Shown piece by piece: positions 1 to 5,417 of a stretch of 6,155 nt of DNA. A program made the position numbers and the translations under genes. The DNA comes from a bacterium (GTDB lineage: Bacteria; Spirochaetota; UBA4802; UBA5550). Within the stretch, counting starts at the first letter, position 1. Each line of letters starts with the position of its first letter. The stretch lies in NCBI GenBank assembly GCA_024224995.1, contig JAAENB010001220.1:1-6155 (forward strand), in the 5' to 3' direction. The notes below the pieces were generated by a model. It was not told the origin of the DNA, searched no databases, and worked only from the letters and a program-made list of their open reading frames with translations.

Positions 1-2
1 GA

Positions 3-971
3 ATAATGACTCCCTTTAATTTTCTTATTGGTCCATTGTTTTATCTCTATGGTCTCACACTTACCAGGAAAATGGTTCATATTGAAAAAAAATATCTTCT
101 TCATTTTATTCCTTTCCTGGCTTTTGTTATAAGTAAAATCCCCTTTTATTTCATGAACGCTGATCATAAACTCCAATACCTTAAAAACATTGAAGACGGG
201 AATCCCTCTCTTTTGTTTATCATAACCGGGTGGATAGTTGTCTTATACGGTCCGATTTACATTATAGCAATGCTCCGGCTCCTGGCAGCATACAAAAAAG
301 GTATCAGGAATTATTTTTCCGATATTAAAAAAGTGAATCTCATGTGGCTGGGAGTACTCACTGTAATGGGGCTTTGCCTCTATATATCGGATATTATTAT
401 CCATTCATTACATTCAGCGGGAATTGTTATTCCCGAAACTCTTACGGAGATGACAAACCTGGGAGTTACCTTCTTTGTCTACACCAGCGGCTATTTTACC
501 CTTCGCCAGCCGCAAATATTCATTGATATGGAAAAACTGGCTCAATGTACCTCTCCACAGAATAACAATAACAGTAATAATAATAATGACGATAAAAAGA
601 GATCCGAAAAACACGCCCTTCCCAGGGACACGCAAGAGCAGTGCCTGAAAGAACTGGAACGGCTCATGAAAGAAGAAAAGCCCTATAAAGACCCCGATCT
701 TACTCTCAAAGAACTGGCCGAATCTCTCTCAATATCGCCCTATAATCTTTCTTTCCTCATGAATGATGTCTTAAAGCAAAATTTTTATAATTACATAAAC
801 CGCTTCCGCGTGGAAGAGGTACAGAGGGCGCTTCAAAACAGCAGCAGTAAAACCGGTATCCTGGATATAGCCTTTGATGCCGGGTTCAATTCCAAATCTA
901 CGTTCAATGCCATTTTCAAACAGGTAAGCGGTGTTACGCCGTCGCAGTTCCGCAAGAAGGTTGGGGCTTAA
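3..971 (+). CDS. AraC-family transcriptional regulator with N-terminal membrane domain (5'-truncated by the window)
   Basis: A DNA-binding regulator carried on a membrane domain. Residue numbers count from the first visible ATG (position 6). Five hydrophobic segments are visible at about 4-20, 30-50, 68-93, 111-135 and 148-166. A polar, Asn-rich linker follows (185-200), then an AraC/XylS-type double helix-turn-helix (about 210-318). The first HTH contains LTLKELAESLSISPYNLS (232-249). The second contains DIAFDAGFNSKSTFNAIFKQ (287-306) followed by GVTPSQFRK, which is the family signature. Known relatives usually have about seven membrane segments before the HTH, and here the FLIGPLFYLY segment that normally follows one or two further helices sits at the very start. 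The frame is also open to the left of the ATG. I therefore infer that the N-terminus lies outside the window and position 6 is not the real start. Such proteins are thought to sense a signal at the membrane and control nearby genes; ligand and targets are unknown. Family very sure, start unsure. Confidence 0.9.
   Translation: MMTPFNFLIGPLFYLYGLTLTRKMVHIEKKYLLHFIPFLAFVISKIPFYFMNADHKLQYLKNIEDGNPSLLFIITGWIVVLYGPIYIIAMLRLLAAYKKGIRNYFSDIKKVNLMWLGVLTVMGLCLYISDIIIHSLHSAGIVIPETLTEMTNLGVTFFVYTSGYFTLRQPQIFIDMEKLAQCTSPQNNNNSNNNNDDKKRSEKHALPRDTQEQCLKELERLMKEEKPYKDPDLTLKELAESLSISPYNLSFLMNDVLKQNFYNYINRFRVEEVQRALQNSSSKTGILDIAFDAGFNSKSTFNAIFKQVSGVTPSQFRKKVGA
561..587 (+). repeat. AAY trinucleotide repeat encoding a poly-Asn hinge
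   Basis: In-frame run of AAT/AAC codons broken by one AGT, giving four Asn, one Ser and four Asn, followed by Asp-Asp-Lys-Lys. It lies exactly between the membrane domain and the HTH domain of the AraC-type regulator, so it probably acts as a flexible linker. Length change by replication slippage would keep the frame. Confidence 0.8.
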
Positions 972-1056
972 GAAGGAAAAGTTTGAAGTTCCTACCGACG
1001 GGACGGTTTCCAGTGGTCTCATTCTCGGAAATTTAGCAAAAAAAATCTCAAAAAAA

Positions 1057-1079
1057 CGTCCGGGTAAATTACCCGGACG
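1057..1079 (-). terminator. Perfect hairpin with T-tract on the minus strand
   Basis: CGTCCGGGTAA and TTACCCGGACG are exact reverse complements, giving up to 11 pairs (realistically a 9-bp GC-rich stem and a 5-nt loop). On the plus strand seven A residues (1050-1056) precede it and a pyrimidine-rich ACTTTCTCCTCTC follows. Read on the minus strand, the stem is followed by seven T residues, the classic intrinsic-terminator form. It lies 85 bases after the regulator stop, so it may also serve that gene, with a weaker T-tract. The structure is certain; the working direction is inferred. Confidence 0.7.
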
Positions 1080-1137
1080 ACTTTCTCCTCTCAAAACCCT
1101 ATATTCTTATGTAATATATAACCAGACAGGTGTGAAA

Positions 1138-1170
1138 CCCAGCGGCTGCAGCCCCCTCTTGCTGCCGGGG
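1138..1170. other. GC-rich imperfect hairpin in the gap before the lipoprotein gene
   Basis: Three stacked stems can form: CCC 1138-1140 with GGG 1168-1170, CGG 1143-1145 with CCG 1165-1167, and CAGC 1149-1152 with GCTG 1161-1164. The left arm has bulges (AG and CTG) and the loop is 8 nt of C and T. The left arm also contains the 10-bp palindrome GGCTGCAGCC (1144-1153), an alternative fold. It stands out as GC-rich inside an AT-rich gap. It could be a structured 5' leader or simple compositional chance; no known riboswitch or leader is recognised. Confidence 0.35.
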
Positions 1171-1226
1171 CCAATATCTTCCAGGATTATATACAACTAT
1201 TCTAATTATTAAATTTTATTCATATG

Positions 1227-1232
1227 AAGGAG
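1227..1232 (+). promoter_or_regulatory. Ribosome binding site deciding the lipoprotein start
   Basis: AAGGAG sits 9 nt before the ATG at 1242. An in-frame ATG at 1224 overlaps this site and has only an AT-rich stretch upstream, so 1242 is the better start. That choice also yields a cleaner signal peptide beginning MKKVIFK. Confidence 0.85.
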
Positions 1233-1241
1233 AAGAATAAT

Positions 1242-3719
1242 ATGAAAAAAGTAATCTTTAAGCTAATGACAGTTATGATGCTGCCATTGGCCCTGGCGAT
1301 GATGACCGGCTGCTTTGGTGACTCCGAAGAGGGAGCACTGAAAGCACTTCCCGGTTCTATGGACGGTTTAAAGCTTTCGGCTACTATTGATGTAGATCCG
1401 GATATACAGTATTTTGGATCAAAAAACTCATATTACAGCCTCGCCTGGGGTGATATGACTACCGACTCAGAAGGCAATATCTGCATTACCGGAAGCTCAC
1501 GGACCGGTTCCAACATTAACGCTTCAGTACGAAAGCTGGATTCCTCAGGGCAACTGCTATGGTCGGAAGAACATGGTTCCGCTGCCAATGATGTTCCCAC
1601 TGCTATAGCAACAGACAGTAACGGTAATATTTACGCAGTCGGCCAGACATACGGCTCCATTGACAGTAATGTCAATGCAGGTGGCAGGGACATGTTTCTT
1701 ATGAAATATGACGCCCAGGGCAATTATCAATGGACCAGGCAGGTGGGAACCCCGGGTACAGATATCGGCTCTGCCGTTACAGTTGATCAGTCCGATAATG
1801 TTATTCTCTTTGGATATACCAATGGATCAATGGACGGTAATGTAAACAATGGGATCTATGACGTATATATGGCAAAGTTCTCTCCCAGTGGACAGAAAAT
1901 CTGGTCAAACCAGTGGGGAGCAAGCTCAGCTGAATACCCCAGTAGGGCCTTTCTGGATACTGCCGATAATATATATATCATTGGTTTTACCACCTCTGCG
2001 CTGCCAAATAATACTTTAGGTCTCGGGTATGATGCTTACATGGCAAAGTTTGATGCCTACGGAAATATACAATGGGCCAAACAAACCGGATCGGCCAAAA
2101 GCCAAATTGTAACTGATGCAAAAATGGGTTCAGACGGAAACATTTATGTTTCGGGAGTTTCCAATAAATATGTTGCAAACCAGGTTGTAGATGATGTATT
2201 CGCAATGAAGTATGACATATCAGGCAACGTATTATCGTACTCCGAAGTTAATACCTCTTTTTACACACAGGCATACAGTATTGCCCTGGATAGCGCCAAC
2301 AATGCCTATCTTATCGGGCGAACATTTGGTGATTTTGCGACCAATGCTGCAACAAACGTACAAACGTTCCTGATGAAATTTAATTCCTCGGGACTTAAAC
2401 AGGGAGTTGTCCAGCTCAATGAGAACAATACCTCCTCGTACAATTTTCTACAGTCCGAGGGCCATGCCATAGCTATTGGAAATGACGATAAAATCCATAC
2501 GATGGGATATGCAAATGGATATATGTTCCTTGCAACCTTCGCACCGGACGATATAGCCCCAACACTCAGCTTCACCACTCCGGGCCCGGTCAACAACCAG
2601 ACCTCAGCCTCTTCATACACCATTGAATGGACCGATGAAGATCCGGACAGTGACGCGTCAATCTCACTCTACTACGGTACCGACATTAATGGCTCCGACA
2701 AGCAGCTTATTACCAGCGGCATCAGTGAAGACGCAGACGGCGCCAGCGACACCTATGCATGGGACATCAGCGGCCTTAGCCGGGATACCTATTATGTATT
2801 TGCTGTTGTCACTGACGGCACAAACACCATTACCGTCCGTTCCGATCCACTGGTGATCCACCGGGCTGAAGTAATCTTCACAAACGGCAGAGCTCTTGAC
2901 AGCTGGATCAACAATACTACTGATACAGTCTATTTCGCAGGCCAGAACGGACTCATTGTGAAATACGATCATACCAGCACAGTAACCATGCAGTCAAATA
3001 CCTCGAATTCTCTTTCCGGAATCTGGGGAAGCGCGGACAATAATATATATGCTGTTGGCAGCTACAATACCATGCTGCACTACAATGGTTCAACATGGCA
3101 GGCAGCGGCTCATCCCGATGTTAGTCATTTCGAAGCTATTGCAGGGAAAAACGCCAGTGACATATATGCCATGAGTTCCAATACTTTACTCCATTTCGAC
3201 GGAACATCCTGGACAGAAGTGGCGCTCGATTTTGAAGATGTTGTATCTTTCGGATTCATTTCCATGTGGGTATCTCAAGATCCAAATACTGTTAATGTTC
3301 AGATCATAGTTAAATATACCGGTTCTGATAATCAGAGCAGGAACGGTGTTCTGCAATTCAACGGAACATCCTGGGATCTTCTGGAAAATACCCCGCAAAT
3401 GGATCATCTCTGCGGGCCTGATGGAAATGACCTGTTCGCGGGATCTTTCTACAACATCTATAATTTCAATGGAACAAGCTGGGCTAAAGTAGCCGATTAC
3501 GGCCGTCTTTACTATATGTCTTATGCCGGAAATACTGTATACGCTGTGGGCAACTATGCCAGCTTAAGATATCTCCATGTAATAAACAGGTACAATAATT
3601 CTGTAATTACCAGGAAGATATACGAGTTAAATGACGGTTCCGATATGTTCGGCCATGTATGGGTAGACGAACATAATCACATTTTTATAGAATCCGGAAA
3701 CAAGATCATTTTACTGTAA
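1242..3719 (+). CDS. Exported lipoprotein with SBBP-type beta-propeller, Ig/Fn3-like domain and second C-terminal propeller
   Basis: An 825-residue predicted surface or periplasmic lipoprotein with no recognisable enzyme motif; probably a binding or scaffold protein. Residues 1-23 form a lipoprotein signal (MKKVIFK then a Met/Leu/Ala-rich core) ending in a relaxed lipobox, MTGC, with Cys24 as the lipidated residue. Residues about 65-434 contain seven repeats of the SBBP (beta-propeller) pattern: a DxxGNIYxxG-like strand, a short variable loop, D(A/V)(F/Y)xxKxDxxGN and then a W. The seventh is short. Residues about 435-541 look Ig/Fn3-like, with WTDEDPDSDASISLYYGTD and WDISGLSRDTYYVFAVVTDG. 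Residues about 545-825 hold a second set of about seven repeats of another style, with DIYA(V/M)-like strands and a recurring (N/D)G(S/T)(S/T)W, for example NGSTW, DGTSW and NGTSW. No coding break is seen. Family of the first propeller is confident; the second is a fold inference; ligand and role are unknown. No operon partner is visible, and the next gene converges on it. Confidence 0.9.
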   Translation: MKKVIFKLMTVMMLPLALAMMTGCFGDSEEGALKALPGSMDGLKLSATIDVDPDIQYFGSKNSYYSLAWGDMTTDSEGNICITGSSRTGSNINASVRKLDSSGQLLWSEEHGSAANDVPTAIATDSNGNIYAVGQTYGSIDSNVNAGGRDMFLMKYDAQGNYQWTRQVGTPGTDIGSAVTVDQSDNVILFGYTNGSMDGNVNNGIYDVYMAKFSPSGQKIWSNQWGASSAEYPSRAFLDTADNIYIIGFTTSALPNNTLGLGYDAYMAKFDAYGNIQWAKQTGSAKSQIVTDAKMGSDGNIYVSGVSNKYVANQVVDDVFAMKYDISGNVLSYSEVNTSFYTQAYSIALDSANNAYLIGRTFGDFATNAATNVQTFLMKFNSSGLKQGVVQLNENNTSSYNFLQSEGHAIAIGNDDKIHTMGYANGYMFLATFAPDDIAPTLSFTTPGPVNNQTSASSYTIEWTDEDPDSDASISLYYGTDINGSDKQLITSGISEDADGASDTYAWDISGLSRDTYYVFAVVTDGTNTITVRSDPLVIHRAEVIFTNGRALDSWINNTTDTVYFAGQNGLIVKYDHTSTVTMQSNTSNSLSGIWGSADNNIYAVGSYNTMLHYNGSTWQAAAHPDVSHFEAIAGKNASDIYAMSSNTLLHFDGTSWTEVALDFEDVVSFGFISMWVSQDPNTVNVQIIVKYTGSDNQSRNGVLQFNGTSWDLLENTPQMDHLCGPDGNDLFAGSFYNIYNFNGTSWAKVADYGRLYYMSYAGNTVYAVGNYASLRYLHVINRYNNSVITRKIYELNDGSDMFGHVWVDEHNHIFIESGNKIILL
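3199..3374 (+). repeat. Nucleotide-level internal repeat in the second propeller
   Basis: The 14-mer ACGGAACATCCTGG occurs at 3199-3212 and again at 3361-3374, encoding the GTSW turn of two repeats. A similar but diverged copy encoding NGTSW lies near 3466-3482. This suggests that the C-terminal repeats arose by duplication and that some pairs still resemble each other at the DNA level. Confidence 0.6.
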
Positions 3720-3733
3720 TCTCAAGTTAGATT

Positions 3734-3760
3734 CTCAGAGCTCTTTAAAAGAGCTCTGAG
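3734..3760. terminator. Long perfect hairpin between convergent genes
   Basis: CTCAGAGCTCTTT and AAAGAGCTCTGAG are exact reverse complements around one base: 13 pairs on paper, about 11-12 bp with a small A/T loop in practice. It starts 15 bases after the lipoprotein stop and lies 28 bases beyond the end of the convergent minus-strand gene. Its position suits a shared bidirectional transcription stop, but neither side has a strong T-tract, so it could instead mainly stabilise 3' ends. Confidence 0.6.
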
Positions 3761-3787
3761 GTCGTAACAAAATCCGCCCGGAGCCTG

Positions 3788-5029
3788 TTACAAGTGCTCC
3801 CCTATGCGCAGCCCTTCTTTTTTAGCCCACTTACTCATAACCCCAAAAGCCTTCTTCCCGGGCATCATATTGCACCGTGCCCTGGCCTGGATAATCGTAC
3901 GGGAGAGGGGGTTCACCTCAATGGTCAGAACCCTTTTTATACTTTTATCAAACTCCATCCTCATAGACCAGATAGAAGAAAGCCCTCTTGAACAATCAGA
4001 CGAATAGGATTGAACACAGTTCCTCATGGACCGGCCTTCATTGTTCAGATCGGAGCCGTTCAGGAGTTCGGTAATGGTCCAGAGGCAGTGAGGTTTCTCC
4101 GCTTTATTCGCTTGTTCAAGAAACCGGAATTCGCTAATGGGCTGCCTGTTCCAGGAATAGGACGAGCTGTTCCGGGTAAGCGCCAGTTCCTTATGCCATT
4201 TTTCAACAAGCCGCATAATAGAAAAAAAGGTACGCCCTTTCATGGAAAAGCCCGGGTCCGGCGGATCAAGATAAACAATCCCGGTGTTGGTAAAGACTTC
4301 TTTTTTGTCCAGTTTAGTGTGATATAAAAAATCAACAATGGGATTCACATCACTGGTCTCCAGCTCAGGAGAATTAATAAAGAAGTGGATAACCGTTCGC
4401 CAGAAATCGTCATTTTCAATGTCCCTTCCCAGTCTTGCGGCAAGAACAGCTTTAGCCAGGGTTTTTGTCCCGCCAAAGGCCAGCACCTGAGAATAGCGCA
4501 TGGCCTCTTCAACAGTAAAATGATCCGGGCATTTTAGAAACAGGTGTTCCATCTTCCGGGTCATTTGTACGGGGATATTGAGCCTGCGAATACTGTGTCC
4601 CCTTGAAATTTTAATATGCCACTCCTGCTGCCGGAACGTACGCGCGCTCCTTGCTCCCAGCCAGGCCGACTGCAAAAACATGGGAGTATCATATTCCGCC
4701 AGAAGATGACGAACCAGGGAGGCGAACACCCTGCGGTTTTTTTCTTCGCCGGGCTGCCAGGCATGAATGGGCCGAATAAAATTTTCATGATGAAGAGCCA
4801 GGTGCTGCAGTCCCCGGATAAACATAGCCGCTTCCCACCGCTGCCTGCCGCGATCTATTGAGACATTGAGCAGCCCGGTACAGGTTTGCACATGCAGCAG
4901 CAGCTGTTGAAAAACACTACGGCAGTTTGGATTATAGATAAAATTTCCCAACGCCTCTTTGATTGCAAAATCGAGCTGCTGTTTCGCGTAATTTTTATGC
5001 TTTTTATGATTGTGTATATGTCCAGCCAT
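3788..5029 (-). CDS. PcfJ-like domain protein, function unknown
   Basis: A 413-residue protein with no signal peptide or membrane segment, so probably cytoplasmic. Its C-terminal part matches the PcfJ-like family pattern: NNEGRSMRNCVQSYSSDC (329-346) with a conserved Met-x-x-Cys-Val-x-x-Tyr core, then GLSSIWSMR (349-357), LTIEV (368-372), IIQARARCNMMP (379-390) and a Trp at 401. The family is named for PcfJ of the enterococcal conjugative plasmid pCF10, but most chromosomal members have no known biochemical role. The middle (about 60-300) is mostly helical in appearance with many Trp, His and Arg. The N-terminus is rich in His and Lys (AGHIHNHKKHK). The ATG at 5029 was chosen because GGAGG stands 7 nt upstream; the frame stays open to an ATG at 5101 with no comparable site. 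No PcfK-like or conjugation gene is adjacent. The gene looks richer in G and C than the flanking AT-rich intergenic DNA. Family call confident; function not known. Confidence 0.88.
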   Translation of the reverse strand: MAGHIHNHKKHKNYAKQQLDFAIKEALGNFIYNPNCRSVFQQLLLHVQTCTGLLNVSIDRGRQRWEAAMFIRGLQHLALHHENFIRPIHAWQPGEEKNRRVFASLVRHLLAEYDTPMFLQSAWLGARSARTFRQQEWHIKISRGHSIRRLNIPVQMTRKMEHLFLKCPDHFTVEEAMRYSQVLAFGGTKTLAKAVLAARLGRDIENDDFWRTVIHFFINSPELETSDVNPIVDFLYHTKLDKKEVFTNTGIVYLDPPDPGFSMKGRTFFSIMRLVEKWHKELALTRNSSSYSWNRQPISEFRFLEQANKAEKPHCLWTITELLNGSDLNNEGRSMRNCVQSYSSDCSRGLSSIWSMRMEFDKSIKRVLTIEVNPLSRTIIQARARCNMMPGKKAFGVMSKWAKKEGLRIGEHL

Positions 5030-5036
5030 AATAATT

Positions 5037-5041
5037 CCTCC
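5037..5041 (-). promoter_or_regulatory. Strong ribosome binding site of the PcfJ-like gene
   Basis: On the minus strand GGAGG is followed by seven AT-rich bases and then ATG. It fixes the start at 5029 and rules out the 24-residue upstream extension (from 5101), in whose reading this site would be coding sequence. Confidence 0.88.
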
Positions 5042-5152
5042 GGATAAATCCATTGGGCATAGCAATTTCCGTGAACGGACGCGGCAATGCCCGGTTTTCA
5101 AATATTTTTTCTGATAAATACTGTTATTGGATTTTGCGGGTTTCTTTTAATA

Positions 5153-5202
5153 GTCCCTGAGAACGGACCTGTCCCTGGAATTGGGATTGAAACCCTGAGG
5201 AA
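5153..5202. repeat. Degenerate short direct repeat (GTCCCTG-like)
   Basis: Three related strings, GTCCCTGAGAA (5153-5163), GTCCCTGGAA (5171-5180) and ACCCTGAGGAA (5192-5202), are spaced about 18 and 21 bases apart. This is roughly two helical turns, as in some regulator-binding arrays. The copies are imperfect and could be chance. Confidence 0.3.
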
Positions 5203-5265
5203 TTTTATGAAAAATAATAGAAGAACATGATAATTATATCTTAATCCAGGTTTAAATTTATATAT

Positions 5266-5294
5266 AAAATACTGTTTTTATAACAAAAAGTCAA
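5266..5294 (-). promoter_or_regulatory. Candidate minus-strand promoter toward the PcfJ-like gene
   Basis: On the minus strand, TTGACT (5294-5289) is followed by a 17-base spacer and TATTTT (5271-5266). Spacing is ideal and the -35 is five of six to consensus; the -10 is moderate. Transcription would start near 5259 and leave a leader of roughly 230 bases. The region is AT-rich, so chance matches are likely. Confidence 0.35.
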
Positions 5295-5318
5295 GTTGAT
5301 CATAAAAAAAACTTGACT
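5289..5318. repeat. Inverted repeat carrying TTGACT on both strands
   Basis: AGTCAAGTT (5289-5297) and AACTTGACT (5310-5318) are exact 9-bp inverted arms around a 12-base A-rich loop. Each arm reads TTGACT, a good -35 hexamer, outward on its own strand. On the minus strand the arm is followed by TTTTTG, so a hairpin-terminator reading is also possible. Operator, paired divergent promoters or attenuator cannot be told apart by eye. Confidence 0.55.
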
Positions 5319-5332
5319 CTTTTCAATATACA

Positions 5333-5348
5333 GTTAGACTTGTCTAAC
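5333..5348. promoter_or_regulatory. Perfect operator-like palindrome GTTAGAC-TT-GTCTAAC
   Basis: Two exact 7-bp arms around two T residues. It overlaps the candidate -35 (5340-5345) of the outer-membrane protein gene, a position typical of repressor sites. The TTAG-n6-CTAA form resembles sites of dimeric regulators such as MarR/SlyA or DtxR/MntR families, but the binding protein cannot be named from this alone. Confidence 0.6.
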
Positions 5349-5369
5349 ATAAATAAAAAAGACTAATAT
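5340..5369 (+). promoter_or_regulatory. Candidate promoter of the outer-membrane protein gene
   Basis: TTGTCT (5340-5345), an 18-base spacer and TATAAT-like TAATAT (5364-5369). Transcription would start near 5376, leaving about 40 bases of leader before the ATG at 5418. An alternative is TTGACT (5313-5318), 16 bases, TAGACT (5335-5340). Both are covered by the palindrome at 5333-5348. Confidence 0.5.
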
Positions 5370-5375
5370 TATTAG
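5363..5375. repeat. Second palindrome CTAATA-T-TATTAG over the -10 region
   Basis: A perfect 6-bp inverted repeat around one base that covers the candidate -10 hexamer. Its outer CTAA/TTAG letters echo the first palindrome in reversed order. In such AT-rich DNA a 6-bp arm match alone is weak evidence, but its placement is suggestive. Confidence 0.35.
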
Positions 5376-5404
5376 GATTATTAAACAAAGTGAATATGGA
5401 CACA

Positions 5405-5410
5405 AGGAGA
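5405..5410 (+). promoter_or_regulatory. Ribosome binding site of the outer-membrane protein gene
   Basis: AAGGAG-type site (GGAG at 5406-5409) eight bases before the ATG at 5418; supports that start, which also begins a typical signal peptide (MKKLINK). Confidence 0.85.
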
Positions 5411-5417
5411 TATTAAA

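Larger units (their letters stand above)
972..1241. other. Intergenic region between the regulator and the lipoprotein gene
   Basis: About 270 bases with no credible gene. It holds two hairpins (listed separately), an A-rich stretch just before the first, and an AT-rich stretch before the lipoprotein start. I found no -35/-10 pair with good spacing for the downstream gene. AT-rich -10-like strings occur around 1112-1117 and 1201-1206, but without a matching -35 element. Confidence 0.6.
5030..5417. other. Divergent intergenic region between the PcfJ-like and outer-membrane genes
   Basis: A 388-base non-coding region with two characters. The part next to the PcfJ-like gene (to about 5205) is of mixed composition and includes a degenerate GTCCCTG repeat. 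From about 5205 to 5400 it is strongly AT-rich and holds three inverted repeats and candidate promoters for both directions (listed separately). No small ORF with a credible ribosome binding site was found. Confidence 0.7.

Noticed and set aside
771..1212. Overlapping open frames on both strands at the end of the regulator gene and in the following gap
   Set aside because: They overlap the well-supported HTH domain, have no ribosome binding site, and their proteins are low-complexity and basic without any recognisable domain.
1224..1241. Earlier in-frame ATG for the lipoprotein
   Set aside because: It overlaps the ribosome binding site used by the ATG at 1242 and has no site of its own; it would also add acidic and polar residues before the signal peptide.
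1987..3407. Several antisense or shifted open frames of about 70-105 codons inside the lipoprotein gene
   Set aside because: All lie inside a long gene with clear repeat structure; none has a start signal or protein-like composition.
3794..4861. Plus-strand open frames opposite the PcfJ-like gene
   Set aside because: They are shadows of the minus-strand gene, whose conserved motifs fix the coding strand.
5030..5101. N-terminal extension of the PcfJ-like protein starting at the ATG at 5101
   Set aside because: The frame is open, but the strong GGAGG at 5037-5041 lies inside the extension, exactly placed for the ATG at 5029. The extra 24 residues look like translated non-coding sequence.
5181..5196. 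CRISPR array suggested by GGGATTGAAAC
   Set aside because: Only one copy exists; there are no regularly spaced identical repeats, spacers or cas genes in the window.
5263..5282. TATAAAA/TTTTATA hairpin as a separate regulatory element
   Set aside because: Seven A/T-only pairs in an A/T-rich tract are expected by chance and thermodynamically weak.
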